Shown: positions 1-9,377, counted from the stretch's first letter. The stretch: 64,000 nucleotides of DNA from UMGS1696 sp963642885 (GCA_963642885.1 CAVIJI010000004.1:24965-88964); one strand, 5' to 3'. Notes: generated from the letters alone by a model not told the origin. Translations and numbers: made by a program.

Positions 1-1
1 T

Positions 2-658
2 TTGGTCTTTATCATAGGAAGCTTCGTCGGTGTAATAATCGAACTTATTTGGTGCTTCCTCAAGAACGGATATATAGAAAGCCGTTCGGGATTGGTGTAC
101 GGTACTTTTAATTTGCTGTACGGAGTCGGAGCTTTAGCTTTAACCGTGACATTGTATAATTTGCGTAACCATTCACGTTGGCTGTCGTTTTTTGGCGGAC
201 TTGTGATAGGCAGTGCCGTGGAATACGCATGCTCGTTCGGTCAGGAATTATTGTTCGGCTCACGCTCGTGGGATTACAGCAACATGCCGTTCAACTTAAA
301 CGGAAGAATTTGCTTACTGTATTCCATATTCTGGGGAATTCTCGGCATGATGTGGATTAAGAATCTGTATCCCAGATTGTCTGACATTATACTGAAAATA
401 CCGAATAAAATAGGTAAAGCGGTAACATGGGTACTTATAATATTTATCGTATTTGACGCTGCCGTGTCATTGATTGCGGTGGAACGTTGGGTTCAGAGAA
501 AAGACGGTATCGAAGCGAATAATGCGTTTTTCGAATTCATAGATGAACGATTTGATGATGAAAGAATGAAAAAAGTGTATGCTAATATGGTATTCGGAGA
601 CGAAGAAGAAGAGGATAAAAAAGAGGGAGAGGGAATTATTTCCGAATTATTCGAATAA
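2..658 (+). CDS. CmpB-type (putative ABC-transporter type IV) membrane protein, 5' end cut by window
   Basis: The reading frame is open from the window edge, so the true start probably lies upstream; the visible first codon is TTG. About 218 residues remain, with five hydrophobic segments near residues 1-20, 34-53, 62-77, 101-119 and 140-160. The run SRSWDYSNMPFNLNGRICL near residues 87-105 is the hallmark of the PF06541 family (putative ABC-transporter type IV, CmpB-like). The C-terminus is a charged, Glu/Lys-rich cytoplasmic tail. The function of this family is not established, and despite its name no ATPase or substrate-binding gene is adjacent. A strong terminator follows 23 bases after the stop. 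Family assignment is fairly sure; role unknown. Confidence 0.75.
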   Translation: MVFIIGSFVGVIIELIWCFLKNGYIESRSGLVYGTFNLLYGVGALALTVTLYNLRNHSRWLSFFGGLVIGSAVEYACSFGQELLFGSRSWDYSNMPFNLNGRICLLYSIFWGILGMMWIKNLYPRLSDIILKIPNKIGKAVTWVLIIFIVFDAAVSLIAVERWVQRKDGIEANNAFFEFIDERFDDERMKKVYANMVFGDEEEEDKKEGEGIISELFE

Positions 659-680
659 AGTATGATTCCATCCGATATTT

Positions 681-715
681 AAATAAAGGGAGATATTTTT
701 TATCTCCCTTTATTT
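681..715. terminator. Rho-independent terminator
   Basis: A perfect inverted repeat, AAATAAAGGGAGATA with TATCTCCCTTTATTT, encloses five T and is flanked by T/A tracts on both sides. It can end the upstream plus-strand gene and also any transcript from the minus-strand remnant. Confidence 0.9.
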
Positions 716-732
716 TTATGGTTAGGATGGCA

Positions 733-1085
733 TTAAACAGTTACGGTATATTCTTCATAAATATCAAGTCTTTCAATGAGAGTGAAATCATCGTAAATGT
801 TTATTCCCACATCCCCTACTTGTTTGCCGTTAAGTATTATTCCCCGTGATTGGAATGTTCCCTCAGGGTCAAGCGAAGTTTTTCTATTGATTCCATGGAA
901 AGCTTACTGTCAAGCTCTTTGGAATAGCGGATGTCTTTGTTATCTTTATCGAACGTGCCGAGGTTGTCGGTCGCCGATTTGATTTGTTCGGGAGTGAATG
1001 CTACGTAATAGTCCGTGTTGTTGGTATTGTACGCAATGAATGAAATATTGTATTGTAAAGTCGGCACGGAAATGTTATAATTAAG
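733..1085 (-). pseudogene. Degenerate 3' end of a phage/ICE large polyvalent protein
   Basis: On the minus strand one frame reads ...YYVAFTPEQIKSATDNLG... followed by TFDKDNKDIRYS. This is the characteristic motif near the C-terminus of large polyvalent (MuF/ART/LPD-type) proteins of Clostridia phages and integrative elements. That frame runs into a premature TAA at about 837. A different frame then continues sensibly as DPEGTFQSRGIILNGKQ, ...VGINIYDDF..., ...LDIYEEYTVTV and stops at 733-735. The switch lies near position 870, so the gene is broken by a frameshift. No upstream part of the protein is present, because the sequence turns into the promoter of the plus-strand phosphoesterase. It is a remnant with no other mobile-element genes beside it. 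Confidence 0.65.
1053..1081 (+). promoter_or_regulatory. Sigma-A-type promoter for the metallophosphoesterase
   Basis: TTGTAA, a 17-base spacer, then TATAAT, ending 44 bases before the ATG. It overlaps the upstream edge of the phage remnant. Confidence 0.7.
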
Positions 1086-1125
1086 CATACTTTTATATAA
1101 TAAAAATATCGGAAGGATAAAAGTC

Positions 1126-2103
1126 ATGTTAACTATACAAAAACAACCCGGCAAGGATTTTCTTATTCTCAACTTAAGTGACCCTCAGCTTAATGATGCC
1201 GAATGGGCACCCGAACATAAAAGCCGTGCGATATTGCAATATACAATGCGCACCTTGATTGAAAGCGAAAAACCTGACCTTATCACCGTTACCGGTGACA
1301 TTGCGTGGGCGGGAGAAACAGCGGCGTATAAGGCGTTCGCAGATGAAATCGACGCATACGGTATTCCGTGGGCACCCGTGTGGGGCAATCACGACAACCA
1401 AGGCGGCACGGAAACTATAGACAAGGTAGCGGATTTATACATGACATATCCGCACTGTATCTACGAAAAGGGTGACGCGGCAATCGGCAACGGCAACTAT
1501 GTTATTGCGATTTCCGAGGGTGATAAAATTGCGGAAGGTGTGATTATGATGGATTCACACGACAGAGATCCGTACCCGAAAGAAGACGGAACCATGGATA
1601 AAGTGTGGGCTAAGCTGACCAAGTCTCAGCTTGTGTGGTACAAAGAACAGATTGAAATGCTGAAGAAGCTGGGCTGTAATGACACATCCGTCTTTTTGCA
1701 TATTCCGATTTATGCTTATCGTGAAGCGTGGAAAGCGGCTCATAATACGGAATTCGCACCTGAATCTATTACTCCGCAGGAATCGAGCGATCCCAAATAC
1801 TGGAACGACGGTTATAAGAATTCCATAGGTGTTCAATATGAAGGAATTGCAAGCTATCCCGAGGACGAAGGTGCTTTTGATGCGATTCTTGAGGGCGGTA
1901 CCACAAAGCTTGTTGTAGCGGGACATGATCATATCAATAACACCGTAATAAACTATCGCGGTGTAGACCTTGTATATTCACTGAAAGCAGGCGCGGGATG
2001 CTATTGGAATCCGTGCTTGAACGGCGGCACGGTTATTCGCATCACGGAAAACGGAGTTGCCGAAGTTCGACATTCGTTTGTAAATGTGGATAAGCTTCTT
2101 TAA
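1126..2103 (+). CDS. Calcineurin-like metallophosphoesterase
   Basis: This 325-residue cytoplasmic enzyme has the full set of calcineurin-like phosphoesterase metal-binding blocks: SDPQ (Asp19, Gln21), GD at 57-58, GNHD at 97-100, a His in FLHIP near 202, and AGHDH at 275-279. The first block has Gln where many family members have His. That variant, and the overall arrangement, resemble purple-acid-phosphatase-29-like and PhoD-like single-domain enzymes. It should hydrolyse phosphoesters using a dinuclear metal centre; the substrate cannot be read from the sequence. There is no signal peptide. The start is supported by GGAAGG eight to nine bases upstream and by its own promoter. It converges on gdhA across a shared terminator. 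Confidence 0.85.
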   Translation: MLTIQKQPGKDFLILNLSDPQLNDAEWAPEHKSRAILQYTMRTLIESEKPDLITVTGDIAWAGETAAYKAFADEIDAYGIPWAPVWGNHDNQGGTETIDKVADLYMTYPHCIYEKGDAAIGNGNYVIAISEGDKIAEGVIMMDSHDRDPYPKEDGTMDKVWAKLTKSQLVWYKEQIEMLKKLGCNDTSVFLHIPIYAYREAWKAAHNTEFAPESITPQESSDPKYWNDGYKNSIGVQYEGIASYPEDEGAFDAILEGGTTKLVVAGHDHINNTVINYRGVDLVYSLKAGAGCYWNPCLNGGTVIRITENGVAEVRHSFVNVDKLL

Positions 2104-2148
2104 TGACGATACACAGATATTTAAAATATTGAAATACAGTTCGGAACA

Positions 2149-2179
2149 AAAAGGGGATGACTTAAGTCATCCCCTTTTT
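2149..2179. terminator. Bidirectional terminator between convergent genes
   Basis: AAAAGGGGATGAC pairs with GTCATCCCCTTTT around TTAA and is followed by T on either strand. It serves the phosphoesterase (plus) and gdhA (minus). Confidence 0.9.
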
Positions 2180-2198
2180 CGGAATAGCAGTATATGAA

Positions 2199-3530
2199 TT
2201 ATACACCCTGTGCCAGCATAGCATTGACTACCTTGGAGAAGCCTGCGATGTTTGCACCGGCAACGTAGTTGCCTTCCATGCCGTATTCGCGTGCGGCTTC
2301 GTCAATGTTGTGATAAATTCCGGTCATTATACCCTTCAGCTTGTTGTCGACTTCGTCGAATGACCAGCTCAATCTTTCGCTGTTCTGAGACATTTCAAGT
2401 CCGCTTGTCGCAACGCCGCCCGCATTGGAAGCCTTGCCGCAAACAAAGAGAACACCGTTTTCCTGAAGATACTTTGTGGCTTCGATGGATGTAGGCATAT
2501 TCGCACCTTCGCAAACACACTTTACACCGTTCTTAACGAGTTCCTTTGCATCATCGATAAGAAGCTCATTCTGTGTTGCACAGGGAAGAGCGATATCGCA
2601 CTTTACAGACCAAACGCCCTTACCTTCATGGTATTCGGCAGAGCTCTTAGCATCCTTGTATTCGGAAATTCTTCCGCGTTTAACCTCTTTGATTTCCTTA
2701 ACGAGATCAAGGTCGATACCGTCCTTGTCGTAAATCCATCCTGTGGAATCGCTCATCGTAACAACCTTCGCGCCGAGCTGCTGAGCCTTTTCAACAGCGT
2801 AAATTGCAACGTTTCCGGCACCGGATACCGCTACTGTCTTGCCATCAAGACCGTCATTGTGGCACTTGAGAAGCTCGTCTGTGAGATAGAGAAGGCCGTA
2901 TCCTGTAGCCTGTGTACGAACAAGAGAACCGCCGTATGAAAGACCTTTACCTGTGAGAACACCTTCGTAAAGACCTGTGAGACGCTTGTACTGGCCGAAC
3001 ATATAACCGATTTCACGTGCTCCCGTACCGATATCACCGGCGGGTACGTCTGTGTCGGCACCAATATATTTGCTGAGTTCCGTCATGAAAGACTGGCAGA
3101 ATGCCATAACTTCACGATCGCTCTTGCCCTTGGGATCGAAATCGGAACCGCCTTTGGCTCCGCCCATAGGCAGACCTGTGAGACTGTTCTTGAATACCTG
3201 CTCGAAGCCGAGGAACTTAATAACGGAAAGGTTTACAGACGGATGAAGTCTTATACCGCCTTTGTAAGGACCTATTGAGTTGTTGAACTGAACTCTGTAA
3301 CCTGTGTTTACTCTGATTTTACCGGAATCATCTACCCACGGCACACGGAACATAACCTGACGATCGGGCTCGGTGATGCGTTCGAGTATTGCTTCCTGCT
3401 CGTATAATTTTTCATTTTTTGTGATAACTTTTTCAAGGGATTCGAAAACTTCGTGAACCGCCTGAAGGAACTCAGGCTGATAAGAATACTTTGCGTCTAC
3501 TTGTGAAAGAACATTCTGTAAATAACTCAT
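2199..3530 (-). CDS. gdhA: NADP-type glutamate dehydrogenase
   Basis: The 443-residue hexameric-type glutamate dehydrogenase interconverts 2-oxoglutarate plus ammonium and glutamate, normally acting in ammonium assimilation in the cytosol. Visible landmarks are PYKGGIR (Lys90), the substrate lysine near 114, the catalytic loop PMGGAKGGSDF with Lys126, and the Rossmann motif GAGNVA near residue 235. Length matches the 440-450-residue bacterial family I enzymes, which are usually NADPH dependent. The start lies behind TCGGAGGG. It has its own promoter and no operon partner. With the type III glutamine synthetase further along the window it supplies both routes of nitrogen entry. Confidence 0.96.
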   Translation of the reverse strand: MSYLQNVLSQVDAKYSYQPEFLQAVHEVFESLEKVITKNEKLYEQEAILERITEPDRQVMFRVPWVDDSGKIRVNTGYRVQFNNSIGPYKGGIRLHPSVNLSVIKFLGFEQVFKNSLTGLPMGGAKGGSDFDPKGKSDREVMAFCQSFMTELSKYIGADTDVPAGDIGTGAREIGYMFGQYKRLTGLYEGVLTGKGLSYGGSLVRTQATGYGLLYLTDELLKCHNDGLDGKTVAVSGAGNVAIYAVEKAQQLGAKVVTMSDSTGWIYDKDGIDLDLVKEIKEVKRGRISEYKDAKSSAEYHEGKGVWSVKCDIALPCATQNELLIDDAKELVKNGVKCVCEGANMPTSIEATKYLQENGVLFVCGKASNAGGVATSGLEMSQNSERLSWSFDEVDNKLKGIMTGIYHNIDEAAREYGMEGNYVAGANIAGFSKVVNAMLAQGV

Positions 3531-3568
3531 TTTACCCTCCGAATAAATATACTATGTCTACGAGTTAA

Positions 3569-3597
3569 ATATTACCACATATTCGAGTAAAATGCAA
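3569..3597 (-). promoter_or_regulatory. gdhA promoter
   Basis: Read on the minus strand: TTGCAT, 17 bases, TAATAT, located 39 bases upstream of the gdhA start. The rest of 3598-3744 shows nothing further. Confidence 0.6.
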
Positions 3598-3744
3598 TAT
3601 TTACGTTTAAATATTCATGCGAAAAATGCAATTTCTTCGTTTTGCCGAAAAATGGAGTGAATTTGCATACTTTGTTCCTACAGAGTGACGGATATAAAAC
3701 GGCATCTTGCAAAAGCTCGCATTTTATGAAATAAAAATGAAATA

Positions 3745-4905
3745 TTATACGTTGTCGGCACTTTCAACATACACGGGAATCGGGAGAGCGGCACGTATCG
3801 CGGGAGAGATTTTGTTTCTGTACGGAGACGACAAAGCGAAGAAGAATGCCATCGCATCACGGTGCTCGAGTTCAAGCTCGCAATTTCCGTCGTATTCTTC
3901 GACTGAAGTGAATCTTCCGTTGATTTTCTCGGAATGCGTCGAGATTTTAAGCTTTTCGTCCTTGGCGTATCCGTGAATAAGTACGGTTAATGTGCCGTCA
4001 AGCATCGGCTTATATGATGCTTCGAATTCGAGGAAAGCTCCGATGAATTTCCTGTAGTTGAAAATGTTGAACATATCGCAGTGACTTACCGAATAGCCGC
4101 CGCAAATGCGTATTGCTTTAGCAAGAAGCTCTTCACACCAATCGGGAATTCTTATGGTAACCGAATCGTATTTTTGTACGTAGTTGCGGATTACATCGTC
4201 AAAATCGTCTATATTCTTGAGTGTGAGCTCCTGAAGATCCGCTATGAAATAGCCTATGAATTCGTTATTTTTGAAAATGGCACGGAGAGAATTACGCCAT
4301 GAGAGACATATATCATAAAATCTGTCGCGAGGTCTTAATGTACGCATGGGTCTTGTATTGAATAATTCGTAGATTTTATCGATAAGCTCGGTCTCGTTTG
4401 ACTGCACATCACGTATTTCGAGCTCGGTGAAGGGAACATCTCTGAAGCAGTGACGAAGGTTTCTGTGACCGATGTCGATATTGTATACCATACCGATGTG
4501 ATCAAAGCCGAAATAATTGTATCTTTGTCTCTGACCTCCGAGCACGGAATAGTCAACACCGTCTTTTATCATATCGGAAAGAGCAAGATTCATGGAATCT
4601 ATCATATATCCTTTGGAACGTGAGTACGGATGTACGGCAACATTTCCTATGCCGCGGCATTTGAGAACTTCGCCGCCTACGGTTAATTCCGAATCGAATG
4701 CTCCTATAGCGGCTTTAAGCTTGCCGTTTTCCGTAACAACGTAATTGTTGTAGCAAGGGTCGTATTCGGGTTTGTACAGCTTCGGAAGAAGCTTTTTAAA
4801 ATCTTGTTCGTTTCCGTTGAAGCCGAATACATAGTTTATGAAGTCTACGTATTCATCGTACATTTCGGCATTGCCTCTGCCTTTGTAAATAATCGGTTCG
4901 CTCAT
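3745..4905 (-). CDS. Eis-like GNAT N-acetyltransferase
   Basis: The protein (about 386 residues from the chosen Met) belongs to the Eis-like acetyltransferases, which have two GNAT folds and a C-terminal sterol-carrier-like domain. The acetyl-CoA site lies in the first third: GIGNVAVHPYSRSKGY, followed by the SVLGGQRQRYNYFGF stretch. The C-terminal part ends in an FFALSSPYRN-like SCP2 strand/helix unit. It would acetylate an amine, but the substrate is not predictable. I prefer the Met at 4905 over 4923 because AAAGG sits 10 bases upstream of it and the earlier ATG has no ribosome binding site. It is the last gene of the DUF362-ispE-GH2 run. Confidence 0.8.
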   Translation of the reverse strand: MSEPIIYKGRGNAEMYDEYVDFINYVFGFNGNEQDFKKLLPKLYKPEYDPCYNNYVVTENGKLKAAIGAFDSELTVGGEVLKCRGIGNVAVHPYSRSKGYMIDSMNLALSDMIKDGVDYSVLGGQRQRYNYFGFDHIGMVYNIDIGHRNLRHCFRDVPFTELEIRDVQSNETELIDKIYELFNTRPMRTLRPRDRFYDICLSWRNSLRAIFKNNEFIGYFIADLQELTLKNIDDFDDVIRNYVQKYDSVTIRIPDWCEELLAKAIRICGGYSVSHCDMFNIFNYRKFIGAFLEFEASYKPMLDGTLTVLIHGYAKDEKLKISTHSEKINGRFTSVEEYDGNCELELEHRDAMAFFFALSSPYRNKISPAIRAALPIPVYVESADNV

Positions 4906-4930
4906 AGTATTTATACCTTTCATACTTAAT

Positions 4931-7195
4931 TTATTTTATTGCTTTAATTGTCGCTTTTCCGGAATTAAGTTTAGCACTGCCGACTGTTATTGTGACGTCT
5001 CCCGGGGTATTCGTCTTAATAACGGCAACCGCACGCCCCTCAAATGCGTGGCAAATGTCAGAGCCGTATCTGTCTTCGTTTTTCGGGTCGCCGGAAAAAA
5101 TACCAAGCAGCTCGCCTCCATCGACAATACAGCACAGCTCCGCTTTCGAGTCGGGGATTCTGTCACCGCTTGAATCTGTTACAAATATGTCGAAGTAGCA
5201 CAAATCACGTCCGTCGGCTTTAATTTCGCATGATTCGGGTATTACCTTGATTGAACTCGGAATGCCCACGGTATGAAGTGAAGAACGGCCGCATTCGCTT
5301 CCGTTTTTGTATGCGATAACGGATAGTTCACCTTTTTCGTACGGTATATCGAGTGTGGAAATCGCTTTTTCGGTTTTGCTTTTACCGACTAATTTGCCGT
5401 TTAAATACCATGCGATTTCATCGGCGTCTGTGTAAACCTCACATTTTACTGGCTTTCCGATATATTTGTCGTCAAACGTCCATGAATCGAGAACATCATA
5501 CCAGTGCCATTCCGTTCCCGTAAAGCCTTCGCCGTAATGCTCGGGATGTGTGGTGAATATGCGGGGCTCTGTGTTATGAACCCAAATCGCTTCACGGAAA
5601 TATGATTGCGGGCGGCGGAATCCGCATAGGTCAAAGTCTCCCTGATAACATGAACGCCAAGGGTATCCGGCTAAGCTGATACCGCGAATTATACCGTCAC
5701 GTGCCCAACATGAACGTCCCGTTCCCGCTTCTCCGAGATTGTCATAAGCAGTCCATGTGAAATCGCCGATTACATAGCTGTTGTTAAGCACAGTCTGCCA
5801 TGAATCGTAGAAGTGGATCGCATGCGTTTCGGAACCCCATATTACCCGATTCGGAAATTGTTTGTGATCTCTTTCATATCTTTGATAGAGATAGTTATAA
5901 CCGCATATATCGAGAGGTGCGTAGTATCCTTTGGTGCGGTCTGCCCACGTTTCACCGTCTCCCATCTGGTATGTAGCCGATGTGACAAGACGTGTGTCAT
6001 CGTATTTTTTAATTTCGGCTGTCAGACGTGCCGACCATTCATCGCCGTCACAGTTTCCGTAGCTTTCTGGAATTTCGTTTCCTATTGAATATGCTATGAC
6101 ACACGGGTGCTTTCTGTCGCGGCGAACCATCGATGCGATATCCTTATCCCACCATCCGTCAAACCACATATGGTAGTTCAATTCACCGCCTTTATCGAGT
6201 CTCCAACAGTCGAATGCTTCGTCCATGACAATAATGCCCATTTCGTCACACATTTCCAACAGTGTCAGTGACGGCGGGTTGTGAGCGATTCTGAGAGCAT
6301 TAAATCCCGCGTTCTTAAGCTTTGTCAGCTTGCGTCTGCATGCAGCAGGATAATCGGCTGCACCGAGTACACCGTGATCATGATGAATGCATCCCCCGCG
6401 AAGCTTCAGCGGTTTTCCGTTAAACAACAGACCGTTTTCCGCATCGGCTGATACCGTACGGATACCGAATTTTGTTTTGTCGGTTTCGACGATTTGGCCG
6501 TTATCGATTATTTTAGTACTTAATGTATACAGATACGGATCATCTGTACTCCATGCTCTTGCGTCTTTTATGTCGAAAGTCAATTTGACAGAGGTTTTGC
6601 TTCCCGCAACGAGATTTACCGAAATCGTTTTTGCGGTTATCGGCTTGCTTCCCGCCAGTATTTCGGCGGCGAGAGTAATATCGGCATCTTTATCCGAGCT
6701 GATTTCGTAAGACACGGCAACAGTGTCAAGTGTAGGCGTTGAGACAAAAACATCCCATGGTTCGATGCGTATGTCTCCGCCGTGCCAAAGGAATACATCG
6801 CGATATACACCCGCACCTGAATACCATCTGGTAGAGGGTTGATGAGCATGTGTGGTTATAGACAGCTTATTCATGCCGTCCTTTTTGCGTCCCGTCAGGT
6901 CCACAAGAAAAGGAGTATATCCGTGAGGATGCATAACCAGCTGATAGTTATTTAACTTAACCGAGGCACACATGTACGCACCGTCAATATCCAGAATATA
7001 GTGTCCTTTTCCGAGCTCAATATCCTTGACATAGGTACCGGTGCCGCCTTCGAAAAAGCCGTTTGAGGCACCGCCTAAAGCGTTGGGATTACGCGGCTGA
7101 GTCACTGCGTAATCATTGGGGAGGTCAACTTCACGCCATCCGTTTGTACCGGGGGCGTTCAAAAGCCATCCTTTGGAGATGCAGATTTTTTTCAT
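4931..7195 (-). CDS. Glycoside hydrolase family 2 (beta-galactosidase-like)
   Basis: A 754-residue cytoplasmic GH2 enzyme with the family order: N-terminal jelly-roll sugar-binding domain (about 1-150), an Ig-like domain (about 150-255), the TIM barrel (about 255-545) and C-terminal Ig-like domains. The acid/base is Glu374 in SIGNEIPE and the nucleophile is Glu456 in VIWGSETHA, spacing typical of GH2. The compact size and the C-terminal DUF4982/Ig-like tail point to beta-galactosidase-like members rather than LacZ, but beta-glucuronidase or mannosidase activity cannot be excluded. No signal peptide is present, so it should act on imported oligosaccharides. AAAGGA precedes the start and only 4 bases separate it from ispE. 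Confidence 0.88.
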   Translation of the reverse strand: MKKICISKGWLLNAPGTNGWREVDLPNDYAVTQPRNPNALGGASNGFFEGGTGTYVKDIELGKGHYILDIDGAYMCASVKLNNYQLVMHPHGYTPFLVDLTGRKKDGMNKLSITTHAHQPSTRWYSGAGVYRDVFLWHGGDIRIEPWDVFVSTPTLDTVAVSYEISSDKDADITLAAEILAGSKPITAKTISVNLVAGSKTSVKLTFDIKDARAWSTDDPYLYTLSTKIIDNGQIVETDKTKFGIRTVSADAENGLLFNGKPLKLRGGCIHHDHGVLGAADYPAACRRKLTKLKNAGFNALRIAHNPPSLTLLEMCDEMGIIVMDEAFDCWRLDKGGELNYHMWFDGWWDKDIASMVRRDRKHPCVIAYSIGNEIPESYGNCDGDEWSARLTAEIKKYDDTRLVTSATYQMGDGETWADRTKGYYAPLDICGYNYLYQRYERDHKQFPNRVIWGSETHAIHFYDSWQTVLNNSYVIGDFTWTAYDNLGEAGTGRSCWARDGIIRGISLAGYPWRSCYQGDFDLCGFRRPQSYFREAIWVHNTEPRIFTTHPEHYGEGFTGTEWHWYDVLDSWTFDDKYIGKPVKCEVYTDADEIAWYLNGKLVGKSKTEKAISTLDIPYEKGELSVIAYKNGSECGRSSLHTVGIPSSIKVIPESCEIKADGRDLCYFDIFVTDSSGDRIPDSKAELCCIVDGGELLGIFSGDPKNEDRYGSDICHAFEGRAVAVIKTNTPGDVTITVGSAKLNSGKATIKAIK

Positions 7196-7199
7196 TGTC

Positions 7200-8075
7200 C
7201 TATATCCTTTCCCGAATTACAGAATCGCAGGCATATGACGTAATTCCTGCGTTGTCGAGCTGTGTTTTTACATAATCAAGTTCGGTCGTATCATAAAACA
7301 GAGCAAATATAGTAGGGCCGCTTCCGCTCATCATAACTCCGTCCGCACCGAGCACCAAAAGTTTGTTTTTTATAGCGTCGGCAGCGGGTCTGACGGGCAG
7401 TATAACGGATTCAAAAGCATTATACAATATGTGCGGGATATTGCCTTCGACTACGTCATTTATAATGTCATCGCACTTACACATAGCGGAAGGCTTTACC
7501 TCGTCGAGCATTGCGTAAGCCGTAGGCGTTGATACACCATCTCCCGACGGAACTATGAGAATTCGGTATTTGGGCTTTTCGGGGGAGAGTACTGTGATTT
7601 TTTCTCCTATACCGCGGCATATCGCACAGCCTCCCGTTAAGCAGAACGGTATGTCGGCACCCACACTCGCACCAATCGAACAAAGTGTATCGCTGTCGAG
7701 ACGGGCATCGGTCATTTCGTTCAGAAGCTTAATGACGGCTGCACCGTCGGTCGAACCTCCCGCCAAGCCACCGCTTATCGGAATATGTTTTTCAATATGT
7801 ATTTTAATATCAAAACCGTTTTTTCCTGTAATCTGCAGAAATTTAACCGCGCATTTATATGCTATATTATTCTTGTCGAGCGGTATTTGCGGAGTGTCGG
7901 AGGTAATGGCTACGGTATTCATTCCCGTATTGTTTTTGTTAAGCTCAAGTGTGACATTATCGGCGAGAGAAATTTCCTGCATCAGCGTTTCTATTTCATG
8001 ATATCCGTCTGTTCTCTTACTTCCGACGTTGAGATAAAGATTTATTTTAGCGTATGCCTTAACAGTTTTTTTCAT
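7200..8075 (-). CDS. ispE: 4-diphosphocytidyl-2-C-methyl-D-erythritol kinase
   Basis: IspE phosphorylates 4-diphosphocytidyl-methylerythritol in the MEP route to isoprenoids. The 291 residues carry the GHMP-kinase features: AKINLYL at 9-15 (Lys10), the ATP loop PISGGLAGGSTDGAA at 99-113, Asp141 in GADIPFCLTGG, and the C-terminal SGSGPTIFALF glycine motif. Length is typical. The ATG directly follows the TAA of the DUF362 gene (TAAATG) without a recognisable ribosome binding site, so translation probably depends on re-initiation from that gene. Its position between a ferredoxin-domain gene and a GH2 gene is unusual. Confidence 0.95.
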   Translation of the reverse strand: MKKTVKAYAKINLYLNVGSKRTDGYHEIETLMQEISLADNVTLELNKNNTGMNTVAITSDTPQIPLDKNNIAYKCAVKFLQITGKNGFDIKIHIEKHIPISGGLAGGSTDGAAVIKLLNEMTDARLDSDTLCSIGASVGADIPFCLTGGCAICRGIGEKITVLSPEKPKYRILIVPSGDGVSTPTAYAMLDEVKPSAMCKCDDIINDVVEGNIPHILYNAFESVILPVRPAADAIKNKLLVLGADGVMMSGSGPTIFALFYDTTELDYVKTQLDNAGITSYACDSVIRERI

Positions 8076-9224
8076 TTAATGTACTAATTTAATCAATGGA
8101 TTTTGTTTTGCTTCAACTGCACCCTTGGGACACAATTCACTGCAGCAATAACATTTTATACATTCGTCTCTGTGGATATGAGCGATTTTATTATCAATGG
8201 TTATTGTGTGACGAGGACATGATCTGGCACAGACCCCGCATCCCACACATTTCTTTCTGTTAACATGAGGTTTGGCTTCGAAAAAAGCGGCAAATTTACC
8301 GCCGAACAAATTCGGTAAATTTTTCAGAAATTTTCCCGCATCCGTATCGGGCTTTTTAAAATCAAGAGTCGGACACTCTTCCATTCCGAGCAGCGGTATT
8401 TCACGTATATTCCGTGAAACAAGTCCGCGCGATGCGGCGGCGTTCAGATGGAGTATATTTCCGTCCGAGCCTATTATGTGTTCTGCCGCTACATCAAGCG
8501 AAAACGGAGAACGCGAGCACATCAGCAATCCCGTTTTTTTAGGTATACCGTATGAAGGGCCGTTTCCTTCCATCGAGATTACCGCATCACACAATGCGAT
8601 AAATTCCTTGTTTCCGAGAACAAGCTCGTTTAAATCGACGAGCATTTCAGAGAAATCTTGAATGTGGGGAAAGCTCGAATGCATTTCGAATTTTTCGACA
8701 CCGGGAATAAGACCGAAAAGGTTTTTCACCGCACAGCTCATCCCCGTCAGTGTATGAGTTTTCAGCTTGCAGATATCGACAATAACATCACATTCCGAAA
8801 AACAATTTAAAATGTGCAGAACCTTCAGCTTTTTACCGTCGGTGTGTACCGTATTAAATGAACAGTCGTAGTTTAATTTGAGATAATCGAGCTTGATATC
8901 GTTCAAGCCGCAGACACGATATACATTTGCCAGTGATGCCGCATTAAAAGGTCCTCCCGGCGAATCGGCGGCTGTTATTGACGATGCTCCGAATTCATGC
9001 AGTACGACCGCGGCGGCTTTAATAACATTGGGGTGGGTAGTCGCCGCATGGTCGGGGGATTTGGCAAGGACTAAATTCGGCTTTATAAGTACCTTTTTTC
9101 CGTTGATATTATCGGGTGTTATACCTATTCCGTGAAATGCTTTGCGTATTTCCGAAATCAGTTTTTCTTCAGCGTAATCCGTACATTCGGTTATATATAC
9201 AGGTGAGTTTTTTTCCATTTCCAT
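8076..9224 (-). CDS. DUF362 domain protein with C-terminal 2x[4Fe-4S] ferredoxin
   Basis: The first 310 residues match DUF362 (PF04015), with KVLIKPNLV near 45 and ADSPGGPF near 108. The last 60 residues form a bacterial ferredoxin with two Cys-x2-Cys-x2-Cys-x3-Cys clusters (Cys326/329/332/336 and Cys355/358/361/365), predicted to bind two [4Fe-4S] clusters. It is presumably a cytosolic electron carrier or redox enzyme; the reaction of the family is unknown. No strong ribosome binding site precedes the ATG; a second in-frame ATG two codons later is possible. It is the first gene of the run leading through ispE to the GNAT gene. Confidence 0.85.
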   Translation of the reverse strand: MEMEKNSPVYITECTDYAEEKLISEIRKAFHGIGITPDNINGKKVLIKPNLVLAKSPDHAATTHPNVIKAAAVVLHEFGASSITAADSPGGPFNAASLANVYRVCGLNDIKLDYLKLNYDCSFNTVHTDGKKLKVLHILNCFSECDVIVDICKLKTHTLTGMSCAVKNLFGLIPGVEKFEMHSSFPHIQDFSEMLVDLNELVLGNKEFIALCDAVISMEGNGPSYGIPKKTGLLMCSRSPFSLDVAAEHIIGSDGNILHLNAAASRGLVSRNIREIPLLGMEECPTLDFKKPDTDAGKFLKNLPNLFGGKFAAFFEAKPHVNRKKCVGCGVCARSCPRHTITIDNKIAHIHRDECIKCYCCSELCPKGAVEAKQNPLIKLVH

Positions 9225-9311
9225 TCAGCTTATCATTAATTAATATCACAGATATTATATCATAATTATTGTTCTATATCAACATTCAAGTAAACATCGG
9301 ATTATTTATTG

Positions 9312-9351
9312 AAAAAGCTGCGAAAATCAAAATCGGTTTTACGCAGCTTTT
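9312..9351 (-). terminator. Terminator behind the M20 amidohydrolase gene
   Basis: AAAAGCTGCG and CGCAGCTTTT form a 10-bp stem around about 20 bases; on the minus strand the stem ends in TTTTTC. Confidence 0.75.
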
Positions 9352-9377
9352 ATATATTTTTTGTTTTTCAGTGATAA

